This document shows, piece by piece, positions 9,431-18,197 of a stretch of DNA of 64,000 nt. The position numbers and the translations under genes are program-made. Source of the stretch: Allobosea sp. Tri-44 (GTDB lineage Bacteria; Pseudomonadota; Alphaproteobacteria; Rhizobiales; Beijerinckiaceae); NCBI RefSeq assembly GCF_004123845.1, contig NZ_NBDP01000007.1, positions 496,001-560,000 of the forward strand. The letters are read 5' to 3'. Numbering within the stretch: the stretch's first letter is position 1; each line of letters opens with the position of its first letter. Below the pieces are notes generated by a model. The model was not told the origin of the DNA and ran no database searches. It saw nothing but the letters and a program-made list of their open reading frames with translations.

Positions 9431-9460
9431 TTGATCGTTCCTGCCATGCATTGAACGTTC
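9431..9460. promoter_or_regulatory. Candidate AraC-type direct-repeat operator
   Basis: TTGATCGTTC at 9431-9440 and TTGAACGTTC at 9451-9460 match at 9 of 10 positions and are 20 bp apart, about two helical turns, on the same strand. This is the usual geometry for AraC-family sites. It lies 87-116 bp upstream of the AraC gene and about 130 bp upstream of the divergent receptor. Confidence 0.45.
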
Positions 9461-9546
9461 TTGGGCGCGCGTCTACAATTGCGCTGATCACGTTGCATTT
9501 TGAACACGCGCCGAAGCACGATCATCCGGCACTGCGGAGGCTAAAG

Positions 9547-10434
9547 ATGGGTTTCCAGCCGCGCATGCGTTCGGTCCGCGAAGGCATCAGCGTCATCGGC
9601 TCGCTGAAATACCGGGTCTGGAATGGCGTCGTCGCCGATCTCTGGCAGGCCGAATGCCAAGCCGGCGCCAGTGGCGAATACGTCTCCGAGCATCCACGGC
9701 TGTTCGTGGTGCTCGACAAGGTCGGCGGCAATTTCGAGACACGGCTCAATCCGCATGAGCCCGGAATCTCCAGCCGGGCCCGCGCCAACGCCATCAGCTT
9801 CATGCCGGCGGGCCTGCCAGTCTGGGGACGGACGCAGCAGCGCATGCGCATCCGCCATCTCGACCTGCATTTCGACGCCGCCACCGTCAGCGAGCGGCTC
9901 GGGGAAGCCTTGTCACCCGAGCTGCTGGCGCAGCCGCGAATCGCCTTCTCGAACCCTCGCATCCTGACATTGGCGCGATTGATCGCCGGCGAGTGCACAG
10001 AACCGGATGCGCGGCACGACCTCTATGGCGACAGCCTGATCCTCGCAGTCCTGATCGATCTCTTCGGCGTGCGCGCCAACGCTCCACGACAGCGCACGCC
10101 GCTAAGCAGCTGGCAGCTCAAGGCGGTGACCGATTACATCGGCGAGCATGCGGCGGGCACGATCCGGCTGCAGGACCTCGCCGAGCTCGTCGGCATGTCG
10201 CAATCGCATTTCAGCCACGCCTTCAAGGCCTCGACCGGTCTGCCGCCGCATCAATGGCAGCTCAAGGCGCGGATCGAGCGTGGCCAGCGCCTGCTCGCGG
10301 CGGGCGACCGGCCCTTGACCGAGATCGCGGCGGATGCCGGCTTCTCCGACCAGGCGCATTTCACCCGCGTCTTCCGCCGCATGGTCGGCGAAACGCCAGC
10401 CGCCTGGCGCCGCGGCGCGGCGGAGCAGCCGTGA
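9547..10434 (+). CDS. AraC-family transcriptional regulator of the siderophore locus
   Basis: A protein of 295 residues from the chosen ATG, which has GGAGG six bases upstream; an in-frame ATG at 9400 lacks such a site. The N-terminal ~180 residues form a sensing domain. The C-terminal ~105 residues form the two-helix-turn-helix AraC domain, with LQDLAELVGMSQSHFSHAFK in the first motif and LTEIAADAGFSDQAHFTRVF-RRMVGETPAAWRR in the second. Its divergence from the TonB receptor suggests a siderophore-responsive activator of PchR type, probably acting on the direct repeat between them. The ligand is unknown. Confidence 0.85.
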   Translation: MGFQPRMRSVREGISVIGSLKYRVWNGVVADLWQAECQAGASGEYVSEHPRLFVVLDKVGGNFETRLNPHEPGISSRARANAISFMPAGLPVWGRTQQRMRIRHLDLHFDAATVSERLGEALSPELLAQPRIAFSNPRILTLARLIAGECTEPDARHDLYGDSLILAVLIDLFGVRANAPRQRTPLSSWQLKAVTDYIGEHAAGTIRLQDLAELVGMSQSHFSHAFKASTGLPPHQWQLKARIERGQRLLAAGDRPLTEIAADAGFSDQAHFTRVFRRMVGETPAAWRRGAAEQP

Positions 10435-10459
10435 GCAAGCCAGGCCGCCAAGCGCGCCG

Positions 10460-10479
10460 CCGCCCCTCCGGACGGGCGG
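10460..10479. terminator. Weak hairpin between convergent genes
   Basis: CCGCCC and GGGCGG flank an 8-base centre containing the palindrome TCCGGA, in the 86-bp gap between the AraC gene and the convergent DSD1-family gene. No T-run follows on either strand, so intrinsic termination is doubtful. Confidence 0.3.
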
Positions 10480-10520
10480 TTCAGGGCGACGCGGCACGCA
10501 CGCCTAGCGATCGTCGCAAG

Positions 10521-11678
10521 CTAGTCGGCTCTCCCGCGCGCCTCGACCGGCCATTGCGCCACGAGGTCGGCGCCGCGCACGACGTGCAGGACATCGTGCA
10601 GGTTGATCGTCGGATCACAATGCGGAACCGTGCATTCGACGACCGTGCCGATCGGCAACGTGCCCTGCCCCTCTGCCGGCAGGATGCGGCCGAATTCGTC
10701 GCCGCACCATTCGATCCGCCCGACCAGTTCGCCGTTCAGGAAGACGCGCGGCGGCGGACCATCGAGCGCAAAACTCTTGCTGCCGCCATCGGTGATCGCG
10801 AAGCCCAATGAGCTATGGCCGATCACGGTGACCGCGATGCGCAGCGCCGGCTGGAATTCCGGCCCGCCGCGACCGTGCATATCGACGGTATTGTAGGCCT
10901 CGTCCATGAAGACGTAGGAGCCGGCCTGGATCTCGGTCAGCAGGCGGTCCTCGCCGTCGAGGAGATGGCTACCGGTGCCGCCGCCCGAGACGATCTCCGG
11001 CGCCAGCCCGGCCTCGCGCAGAGCTTCCAGCATGGATGCGAGCAGCCGGCCCGTCTCCTGGTTGGCAATGCGGCGCGCAGCGAAATCGTCGATGTGCTGG
11101 ACGCGGCCCTGATAGGCCTGAATGCCGCGATAGCGCAGGCCGGCCAGCCCCGAAACAAGCCTCGCCAGTTCGACCGCCTCGGCCGGAGTCGCAACACCGC
11201 TGCGCTTCAGCCCGACATCGAGATCGACGAAGACGTCGAAGACGGTGCCGTGCCGCCGCGCCGCCTCGGCATAAGCGGTCGCGAGATCGGCCCGGTCGAC
11301 CACGACCCCGATCCGTCCACCGGCCGCTGCAGCGCGCGCCAGGGCATCAATCTTCGCCGGACTGGCGATCGGGGCGCTGAGCAGCAGGTCGCGGACACCG
11401 CCCTCGAACAGCGCCAGCAGTTCGCCGGGCTTGGCACAGCAATTGCCGAGCGCTCCCGCCGCCATCTGCCGACGCGTTATCTCGGCGCATTTGTGCGATT
11501 TTGCATGAGGTCTGAGATTCAGCCCCGCCTTGCGGCAGGTTTCCGCCATCAGCGCAATATTGTGCTCGCACAGGTCAAGATCGAGCACGGCTGCCGGCGT
11601 CTCCAGCCGGGCGCGACTACCGGGCCCGCCGACGAGCTTCTGGTTGAGCGCGGCCGCTCCGAACAAGGCCTTGCTCAT
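10521..11678 (-). CDS. DSD1-family PLP-dependent enzyme (D-serine dehydratase / D-threonine aldolase-like)
   Basis: The 385-residue protein has an alanine-racemase-type N-terminal barrel and a C-terminal D-Ser-dehydratase-like domain. The PLP lysine is expected in LRPHAKSHKC near residue 59. SGGGTGSH near 231 is the phosphate-binding region. The Zn-binding pair is visible as His-Cys in VPHCDPTINLHD near 357, as in eukaryotic D-serine dehydratase and bacterial D-threonine aldolase. Members act on beta-hydroxy D-amino acids, by dehydration to a keto acid or retro-aldol cleavage to glycine. It is the last gene of the hydantoinase operon, overlapping hyuB by 4 bp, so it probably processes the D-amino acid released there. 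Dehydratase versus aldolase cannot be decided by eye. Confidence 0.85.
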   Translation of the reverse strand: MSKALFGAAALNQKLVGGPGSRARLETPAAVLDLDLCEHNIALMAETCRKAGLNLRPHAKSHKCAEITRRQMAAGALGNCCAKPGELLALFEGGVRDLLLSAPIASPAKIDALARAAAAGGRIGVVVDRADLATAYAEAARRHGTVFDVFVDLDVGLKRSGVATPAEAVELARLVSGLAGLRYRGIQAYQGRVQHIDDFAARRIANQETGRLLASMLEALREAGLAPEIVSGGGTGSHLLDGEDRLLTEIQAGSYVFMDEAYNTVDMHGRGGPEFQPALRIAVTVIGHSSLGFAITDGGSKSFALDGPPPRVFLNGELVGRIEWCGDEFGRILPAEGQGTLPIGTVVECTVPHCDPTINLHDVLHVVRGADLVAQWPVEARGRAD

Positions 11679-13417
11679 GTCCTTGCCTCCGCAAGCGCCG
11701 CGCGGTGATGGGCCGTGGCGTCGCGATCGATGCTCACGCCATCCGCAGCGAAGATCACGCCATAATCGCGGGCGGCGCCCTCTGGCGTGACCTTGCCCTC
11801 GCGCAGATCGTCCTCGATGCGGATGGGATCGCGTTGCAGCGCATCGCCATAGCCGCCGCCACCGGCACCGATCAGGCGAAAGACATCGCCGGCGCGGGCG
11901 GTGAAGCTCTCCATCGGCATGGTCGGCAGGCCCTGCTCCGTACCATCGGCGCGTATCAGGATGTGGGCCGATGGCGCGCCGGGGCTGCCGCCCTCGAAGC
12001 CGAAGGGCGGGTGGTCCCGCCGGTCGCCGCGCAGCACGAAGCGGACCGGCGCCAGGAAGCGGAATTCGCGGATGAGCGAGAGCCCGCCGCGGAACTCGCC
12101 TGGCCCGCCCGTATCGGGCACGAGCCCATAGCGCAGCACCTCAACCGGCATGTCGGCCTCGATCATCTCGACCGGCTGGTTGGAGAGATTGGCGGCGGGA
12201 TTGGAGATGCCCTCGATGCCGTCCTTGCCGGCGCGGGCACCCCAGGTGCCGACCACCATCTCGTTGAGCACGAAGGGACGTCCCTCATGCGTGCCGCCGC
12301 CGGCGAGCAGATAGGGGCCACCTTCCGAGCCGCCCATGGCCCGCTCGGGCACGATCTGCGCCAGCGCCTGCATGATCGCGTCGAAGACGCGGTAGCCGAC
12401 GACGCCGCGCGCGCCGCAGGCCGCCGGATAGCACGGATTGACCAGGCAGCCCTCGGGCGCACGGACCGTGATCGGCCTGAGATAGCCCTCGCAATTCGGG
12501 ATGTCCTGCTGCGACAGGCAGCGTATGGCGCAGAAGGAGGCCGATTCCGGCAGCGAGATCGGGCAGTTGATCGAGGCCGCGACCTGGTCGGCGGTGCCGG
12601 TGAAATCGATGTCAATCGTGTCGTCGGCGACAGTGACGGTCGCGACGATGGCCAGCGGCTCCGGGTTCTCGCCGACGCCGTCGATATAATCGGTGGCGCG
12701 GTAGACCCCGTTGGGCAGGGCGCGGATGACGTCACGCATCATCGCCTCGGCATGGTCGTGCAGCGCGTCGATATAGACGTCGAGCTTTTCCGCACCGTAG
12801 CGGCCGATCAGCGTCTTCAGCCCCTCCTCGGCAACATTGCAGGCTGCGATCTGGGCGCGGATGTCGCCGAGCACCTCGACCGGCGAGCGGGTGTTCGCCT
12901 CGATGATGCGAAAGACCGCTTCGACCGGCTCGCCGGCGTCGTAGAGCTTGAGCAGCGGAATGCGCAGGCCTTCCTGCTGAATCTCGGTGGCGTAGATCGC
13001 GACCGAGCCGGGCACGATGCCACCGAGATCGGTGTGGTGGGCCACTGTCGCAGCAAAGCCGGCGAGCCGGCCGGCGACGAAAATCGGCTTCAGGATGTAG
13101 ATATCCGGCAAATGCTGGCCACCTGAGCCATAAGGGTCGTTGGCGATCAGGACATCGCCCTGCTTCAGCCCGTCGCCATAGCGCTCCCTGACAAAGCCCA
13201 TGATGCGCGGGAAGGAGCAGAGCTGGATCGGCAGGGTCAGGCCCTGCGCGATCACCCTGCCCTGCGCATCGCAGAGCGCGGTCGAGTAATCCATGATGTC
13301 GCGCACCACCGGCGAATAGGCCGAGCGCATCACGATCAGCGCCATCTCGTCGGCGGTCGCGGCGAGCGCGTTGCGGATCACCTCCAGGGTGATCGGGTCG
13401 ATCTCGCGCATGCTCAT
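11675..13417 (-). CDS. hyuB: Hydantoinase B/oxoprolinase family subunit
   Basis: A 580-residue beta subunit of the ATP-dependent amidohydrolase family (N-methylhydantoinase, 5-oxoprolinase, caprolactamase; acetone carboxylase is more distant). Landmarks are DPITLEVIRNALAATADEMA at the N-terminus, DYSTALCDAQGRVIAQ near 45, NDPYGSGGQHLPDIYILKPI near 93, GEFRGGLSLIREFRF near 445 and RLIGAGGGGYGDALQRDP near the end. The length fits HyuB. It is coupled to hyuA by a 4-bp overlap and to the DSD1-family gene by another. It should form the heteromeric enzyme that opens a cyclic amide using ATP. The exact ring substrate is unknown. Confidence 0.88.
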   Translation of the reverse strand: MSMREIDPITLEVIRNALAATADEMALIVMRSAYSPVVRDIMDYSTALCDAQGRVIAQGLTLPIQLCSFPRIMGFVRERYGDGLKQGDVLIANDPYGSGGQHLPDIYILKPIFVAGRLAGFAATVAHHTDLGGIVPGSVAIYATEIQQEGLRIPLLKLYDAGEPVEAVFRIIEANTRSPVEVLGDIRAQIAACNVAEEGLKTLIGRYGAEKLDVYIDALHDHAEAMMRDVIRALPNGVYRATDYIDGVGENPEPLAIVATVTVADDTIDIDFTGTADQVAASINCPISLPESASFCAIRCLSQQDIPNCEGYLRPITVRAPEGCLVNPCYPAACGARGVVGYRVFDAIMQALAQIVPERAMGGSEGGPYLLAGGGTHEGRPFVLNEMVVGTWGARAGKDGIEGISNPAANLSNQPVEMIEADMPVEVLRYGLVPDTGGPGEFRGGLSLIREFRFLAPVRFVLRGDRRDHPPFGFEGGSPGAPSAHILIRADGTEQGLPTMPMESFTARAGDVFRLIGAGGGGYGDALQRDPIRIEDDLREGKVTPEGAARDYGVIFAADGVSIDRDATAHHRAALAEART

Positions 13418-15489
13418 GCCGCCTCCAGGGCGATGTCGATATTGCCGGCCTCGTCGAGCCTTGCGCTCTGGCCAAGGCCCACGACGCAGGTGCAGTCGTA
13501 TTCCTCGATGACAAAGGGTCCGCGCCGGGCCGTGCCGTCGAGATCGGCCCGGCCGATCACGGCGATCGAGGCTGTGGACCTGCTGGCGTTGAAGGAGACC
13601 GGCCGGTCGGCGCGGCGCATCGGCGCTTCCGCAGCGAACTGGTGACGCGGAGCGACAAGCGGCAGGCGTACAGTCAGGCGGGCGTTGACGAGGTGGACCG
13701 CGTCCTTCTGCGAGCGGTGGCCATAGGTGCGCTCGTGCTCGCGGTGGAACAGCTCGCCCAGCTCGGCGATGTCGAAGCGTTTCGCCGGCACGGTCAATTC
13801 ATAGGCCTGACCGACATAGAGAAGATCGGCGGAATAGCGGAATTCGGCCTGCGCGAGGTCATAGCCCTCCAGTGCGAGGATGCTGCGTGCGTCCGCGCCG
13901 AGCTCGGCGAAAAGCTGCTCCAGCCCGGCATCGTCCAGTTCTCCCGCCCGCCGCCGCGACGGCCGCACGAACTCCTGCTCGACATCGGAGCGCAGCAGGC
14001 CGAGCGCACTGAAGACGCCGGCGGCGCGCGGGACGATGACGCGGCGGATGCCGAGCGCGCTAGCGACCTCGGCCGCGACCACCGGGCCATTTCCGCCGAA
14101 GGCAACCAGGGTCGCCTGGCGCGGATCGCGGCCGCGATAGGTCGAGACCGCCTTGACCGCCCGCGTCATCGTGGTGACCGCGAGCGTCAGCACGCCGCGC
14201 GCCGTCTGCTGGAGGTCGAGGCCGAGCGGACGCGCGACCTGGTCGTTCAGCGCAGCGCGGCCTGCATCGGCCTTGAGCGGAAAGCTGCCGCCGGCGAGCG
14301 CGACGTCGTTGATGTAGCCAAGCGTCAGGAAGGCATCGGTCAGCGTCGCCTGTCGGCCACCGAGCCCATAGCAGACGGGGCCGGGCCAGGCGCCGGCGCT
14401 TTGCGGGCCGACCGAAACCTGGTTCATCCTGTCGATGGCGACGATGCTGCCACCGCCTGCCCCGATCTCGGAGACGTCGATGAAGGGCATCTTGATCGGG
14501 TAGCCGCCGCCCTTGACCAGCTTGCTCGACAGATTGATGCCGGCCCCGACCTCGTATTCGGTGGTGCGGGCCGGCTCGCCATGCTCGATCAGCGCAGCCT
14601 TCGCGGTGGTGCCGCCCATGTCGAAGGAGATGATGCTGGGCTCGTCGCTCCCCGAGACCAGCCGCGCGCAGGCGATGACGCCGGCAGCGGGGCCGGATTC
14701 GACCAGCGAGGCGGCGCGTTTGACTGCCGAGCCCAGCCGCATGATGCCGCCGCCGGAATGCATCATCTCGACCTGGCAGGTGACGCCGATCGAGGCGAGC
14801 CGCGCCGTCAGGGCACTGGCATAGTTGCGAACGACCGGGCCGATATAGGCGTTCACCACCACGGTCGAGGTGCGCTCGTATTCGCGGATCTCGGGCAGGA
14901 TTTCCGAGCCCCGGCAGATATAGACGCCGTCGCCGAGCTCGGCGCGCAGGATGTCTTCAGCCGCGATCTCGTGCCGGGGATTGGCATAGGCGTGCAGGAA
15001 GCTGATCGCCACCGCCTCGACGCCCTCCTCGCGAAAGCGCCGCGCCGCTGCGACGACGTCCTCTTCCGAGAGCGGGATCCGCACCGAGCCATCCGCAGCG
15101 AGCCGCTCGCGCGCCTCAAGCCGCAAATGCCTGGCCGCGAGCGGCTTCGGCTTGTCGTATTGCAGGTCGTAGAGCACCGGGATGCGCAAGCGGCGCATCT
15201 CGAGCACGTCGCGGAAGCCCTCGGTGGTCAAAAGCCCGGTACGAGCACCCTTGTATTCGAGGATGGCATTGGTCGCGACCGTGGTCGCATGGACGATGCC
15301 GGTGATCCGGTCGGGCGTGGTCTGGTAATCCTCGATCAGCGCCTTCAGCGCCTGCGCGATGCCGCGACTGTAATCGTCCGGCGTCGAAGGCACCTTGCGG
15401 GTCTCGATCAGCCCATCGTCGCGCGCGATGACGACATCGGTGAAGGTGCCGCCGATGTCGATGCCGATCCGGTAGCTATGCTGCGCCAT
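13414..15489 (-). CDS. hyuA: Hydantoinase A/oxoprolinase family subunit
   Basis: A protein of 691 residues starting MAQHSYRIGIDIGGTFTDVV. The frame is open further upstream, but that part only reads through the preceding ATPase gene. The actin/hexokinase-like ATP-binding fold shows GIDIGGTFTDVV near residue 8, a second phosphate loop FDMGGTTAKAALIEHG near 290 and GAGGGSIVAIDR near 345. It phosphorylates the lactam oxygen before hydrolysis with HyuB. Its start overlaps the end of the ABC ATPase gene by 14 bp, tying the enzyme to the importer. Acetone carboxylase is an alternative for the superfamily, but no third small subunit is present. Confidence 0.88.
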   Translation of the reverse strand: MAQHSYRIGIDIGGTFTDVVIARDDGLIETRKVPSTPDDYSRGIAQALKALIEDYQTTPDRITGIVHATTVATNAILEYKGARTGLLTTEGFRDVLEMRRLRIPVLYDLQYDKPKPLAARHLRLEARERLAADGSVRIPLSEEDVVAAARRFREEGVEAVAISFLHAYANPRHEIAAEDILRAELGDGVYICRGSEILPEIREYERTSTVVVNAYIGPVVRNYASALTARLASIGVTCQVEMMHSGGGIMRLGSAVKRAASLVESGPAAGVIACARLVSGSDEPSIISFDMGGTTAKAALIEHGEPARTTEYEVGAGINLSSKLVKGGGYPIKMPFIDVSEIGAGGGSIVAIDRMNQVSVGPQSAGAWPGPVCYGLGGRQATLTDAFLTLGYINDVALAGGSFPLKADAGRAALNDQVARPLGLDLQQTARGVLTLAVTTMTRAVKAVSTYRGRDPRQATLVAFGGNGPVVAAEVASALGIRRVIVPRAAGVFSALGLLRSDVEQEFVRPSRRRAGELDDAGLEQLFAELGADARSILALEGYDLAQAEFRYSADLLYVGQAYELTVPAKRFDIAELGELFHREHERTYGHRSQKDAVHLVNARLTVRLPLVAPRHQFAAEAPMRRADRPVSFNASRSTASIAVIGRADLDGTARRGPFVIEEYDCTCVVGLGQSARLDEAGNIDIALEAA

Positions 15490-16354
15490 GGATGTCTTCC
15501 CGGGTTTTTGGAATCGCTGCGCCATCGGCGGCCCGTACCGGCAGCGGTGTGCGCCGACCGGCGAGGCCCTTCGGCACGGCGGCGATGAGAGCTTGCGTGT
15601 AGGGGTGCTGCGGCCGGCCGAGCACATCGAGGCAGGGGCCCTGCTCGACGATCACGCCCTTGCGCATCACGACGATGCGGCTGCACAGCGTGCGTACCAA
15701 AGCGAGGTCGTGGCTGATGAAGAGGAGCGTCAGGCCAAGCTCCCGGGTCAGGCGCGACAGGAGATTGATCACCTGCGCCTGCAGGGAGACATCGAGCGCC
15801 GAGACCGGCTCGTCGGCGATCAGCACCTCCGGCTTCATCGCCAGGGCGCGCGCCAGGCCGATGCGCTGGCGCTGGCCACCGGAGAGCTCATGCGGCAGGC
15901 GCGGCCCGATCTCGGGGCCGAGCCCGACCAGCGTCAGCAGTTCGGCGATCTCGTTGTCGCGCTGCAGCTTGGGCACGCCGCGCAGCGCCAGCGTCTCGCC
16001 GAGGCAACGGGCGACGCTCTTGCGCGGGTTCAGCGCGCTGCTCGAATCCTGGAAAACCATCTGGACGCGCCGGCGCCAGGGCCCGGCATGGTCTCGCATC
16101 AGCTCCGCCATCGACTGGCCGTCGAGCAAGACGTCGCCGGAGGTCGGCTTCGCCAGCCCGACCGCGAGCCCCGCCAGTGTCGATTTGCCCGAACCGCTCT
16201 CGCCGACGATGCCGACGACGTCTCCGCGCATCACGTCGAGGCTGACAGCGTCGAGCGCGACGAGCCGGCTGTCGCGCCTGAGCAGACGATCGAGCAGCCC
16301 GCCTTGCGGGAAGGATTTTGTGACGCCGCGCAGCGAGAGGATCGGGCCGGTCAT
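15476..16354 (-). CDS. Dipeptide/oligopeptide-type ABC transporter ATP-binding protein (DppF-like)
   Basis: A 292-residue ATPase with Walker A GESGSGKST near residue 51, Q-loop QMVFQDSSSALNPRKS, signature LSGGQRQRIGLARAL, Walker B LIADEPVSALDV and switch His in LLFISHDLALV. The PHE-type C-terminal extension of the family (GRPQHPYTQALIAAVP) is present. The QDSSSALNPR wording is typical of the F-type partner. It overlaps the D-type ATPase gene by 4 bp and hyuA by 14 bp. It should drive uptake of the hydantoinase substrate rather than peptides. Confidence 0.9.
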   Translation of the reverse strand: MTGPILSLRGVTKSFPQGGLLDRLLRRDSRLVALDAVSLDVMRGDVVGIVGESGSGKSTLAGLAVGLAKPTSGDVLLDGQSMAELMRDHAGPWRRRVQMVFQDSSSALNPRKSVARCLGETLALRGVPKLQRDNEIAELLTLVGLGPEIGPRLPHELSGGQRQRIGLARALAMKPEVLIADEPVSALDVSLQAQVINLLSRLTRELGLTLLFISHDLALVRTLCSRIVVMRKGVIVEQGPCLDVLGRPQHPYTQALIAAVPKGLAGRRTPLPVRAADGAAIPKTREDIHGAA

Positions 16355-17316
16355 CGCGGCCTCCAGCAGGCGGTGCGGTGCCCGGCTTCGGTGACCAGCG
16401 GCGGCATCTCGACGGCGCAGGGCTCGGCGGCATCGGGACAGCGCGGCGAGAACGGGCAGCCCGCCGGCAGCCGCCCAAGCCGCGGCGGCGCGCCCTCGAT
16501 CGCGGTGAGTGGACCGACCGGGCCGGTGAGGCTCGGCACGCAGGCCTTCAACAGGCTGGTATAGGGGTGGCGCGGTGCAAGCTCGATCGCTTCGACCGGG
16601 CCGTCCTCGACGACCTTGCCGCCATACATGACGACGACGCGGTCGACGATCTCGGCGACGAGCTGGAGATTATGCGAGATGAAGACGACGGCGAGGCCGA
16701 GCTCGCGGCGCAGCTCGGCGATCAGGTCGACGATCTGCGCCTGCACGGTGACGTCGAGCGCGGTCGTCGGCTCGTCGGCGATCAGCAGGCGCGGCCGGCA
16801 GGCGATCGCCATGGCGATCAGCACGCGCTGGCGCATGCCGCCGGAGAATTCGTGCGGGTAGGAGGCGAGGCGCTTGCCGGCATCGCGGATGCCGACGCGC
16901 TCGAGCGACTCGGCCGCAATGCGGCGCGCCTCCCCGGACGAGACGCTGCGGTGCGCCCGCACCACGTCGGTGATCTGCCGGCCGATGGTCAACGCCGGAT
17001 TGAGCGAGCTCTGCGGGTCCTGGAAGACCATGGCGATATCGCGGCCGCGCAACGCCCGCATGCGCTTCTCATCGGCGGCGAGCAGATCCTCGCCGTCGAA
17101 GATCACACGCCCGCCGATGGTGCGGGCCGGCGCACCAAGCAGGCGCATCACCGCGAGCATGCTGAGGCTCTTGCCCGAGCCGGATTCGCCGACGATGCCG
17201 ACCGCCTCGCCCGGGGCCACGCTGAAATCGACGCCGCGGACGGCCTCGACCATGCCACCATCGGCCGAACGGAAGCCGACGCGCAGACCTTCGACGCTGA
17301 GCAGGGCCGGGCTCAT
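16351..17316 (-). CDS. Dipeptide/oligopeptide-type ABC transporter ATP-binding protein (DppD-like)
   Basis: A protein of 321 residues starting MSPALLSVEGLRVGFRSADG; the start overlaps the preceding permease stop by 4 bp (ATGA). It has Walker A GESGSGKS near 42, QDPQSSLNPALTIG, signature FSGGMRQRVLIAMAIA, Walker B LLIADEPTTALDVT, and the C-terminal oligo_HPY region with cysteines (GCPFSPRCPDAAEPC...TACWRPR) that ligates an Fe-S cluster or metal in Opp/Dpp proteins. It pairs with the DppF-like ATPase. Confidence 0.9.
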   Translation of the reverse strand: MSPALLSVEGLRVGFRSADGGMVEAVRGVDFSVAPGEAVGIVGESGSGKSLSMLAVMRLLGAPARTIGGRVIFDGEDLLAADEKRMRALRGRDIAMVFQDPQSSLNPALTIGRQITDVVRAHRSVSSGEARRIAAESLERVGIRDAGKRLASYPHEFSGGMRQRVLIAMAIACRPRLLIADEPTTALDVTVQAQIVDLIAELRRELGLAVVFISHNLQLVAEIVDRVVVMYGGKVVEDGPVEAIELAPRHPYTSLLKACVPSLTGPVGPLTAIEGAPPRLGRLPAGCPFSPRCPDAAEPCAVEMPPLVTEAGHRTACWRPR

Positions 17317-18197
17317 GCGACCAGCGTCCTGGCTTCGCTGCGCGGATCGAACAGCTCGCGCACCGCGTCGCCCAGCAGGTTGAAGCCGACCACGGTCAGC
17401 GAAATGGCGAGGCCGGGGAAGACCGGCAGCCACCATTCGCCGGAGTAGATCGCGCTGCGGGCATCGGAGAGCATCGTGCCCCAGCTCGGCTGCGGCGGCT
17501 GCACGCCGAGGCCGACGAAGCTGATCGAGGCCTCGATGACGATACCGATCGCAACCAGCAGTGTGCCCTGCACGATGATCGGCGACAGGCAATTGGGCAG
17601 CACATCGCTGGTCACGATGTCCCAATGCGAGGCGCCCTGCAGGAAGCGGGCGCGGACATAGTCGGCCCCGGCGATGCGCCTGGCGACCGCATAGGTGACG
17701 CGGGCGAAGACCGGCGAGAACAGGCAACCGACGAGGACGAAGATCTTGACCTCGTTCGGCAGCAGCAGCGGCCCCACCGGCAGCGGCCCGACGCCGAGGA
17801 TGCCGACGATGGCGATCGCCCAGACCAGCAACGGGATCGAGGCGACGCCATCGACGATGCGCATCACGACCTGCTCGCCGAGCCCGCCCTTATAGGCAGC
17901 GAAGATCCCGGCCGAGACGCCGATCAAAGCGCCGATCAGCACCGCGCCGATCCCGACAGAGAGCGAGGCGCGCGCGCCGAACAGGATACGGCTCAGCACA
18001 TCGCGGCCGCCCTGGTCGGTACCGAGCCAGTGCCTGGCATCGGGCGCCGCGAGCCTGTCCTCGATATTGAGCGCGAGCGGATCATAGGGCGCGATCAGCG
18101 GCGCGAAGATCGCGGCGAGGACGATCAGCCCGACGATGCCGGCCCCGAGCCAGCCGCTCCTGTCGAGGCCACGCAGTGCTTTGCGCAGATTGCTCAT
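17313..18197 (-). CDS. Dipeptide/nickel-type ABC transporter permease (DppC-like)
   Basis: An inner-membrane permease of 294 residues from ATG 18197. The first TM segment (GAGIVGLIVLAAIFAPLIAP) is followed by the OppC-type motif DPLALNIEDRLAAPDARHWL-GTDQGGRDVLSRILFGARAS. Five further TM segments and the cytoplasmic EAA-like loop (ADYVRARFLQGASHWDIVTS) follow. It is flanked by 4-bp overlaps on both sides and forms the channel together with the DppB-like gene. Confidence 0.9.
   Translation of the reverse strand: MSNLRKALRGLDRSGWLGAGIVGLIVLAAIFAPLIAPYDPLALNIEDRLAAPDARHWLGTDQGGRDVLSRILFGARASLSVGIGAVLIGALIGVSAGIFAAYKGGLGEQVVMRIVDGVASIPLLVWAIAIVGILGVGPLPVGPLLLPNEVKIFVLVGCLFSPVFARVTYAVARRIAGADYVRARFLQGASHWDIVTSDVLPNCLSPIIVQGTLLVAIGIVIEASISFVGLGVQPPQPSWGTMLSDARSAIYSGEWWLPVFPGLAISLTVVGFNLLGDAVRELFDPRSEARTLVA

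Noticed and set aside
13642..15588. A 648-codon plus-strand frame opposite hyuA, and a 597-codon minus-strand frame (1482-3275) opposite the FAH/hpaH pair
   Set aside because: Both lie antisense to genes with clear family motifs and operon coupling. They show only GC-driven composition.
15490..15627. An upstream extension of HyuA by 46 residues
   Set aside because: It overlaps the ATPase gene and has no homology-like text before MAQHSYRIGIDIGG, which is where family members begin.
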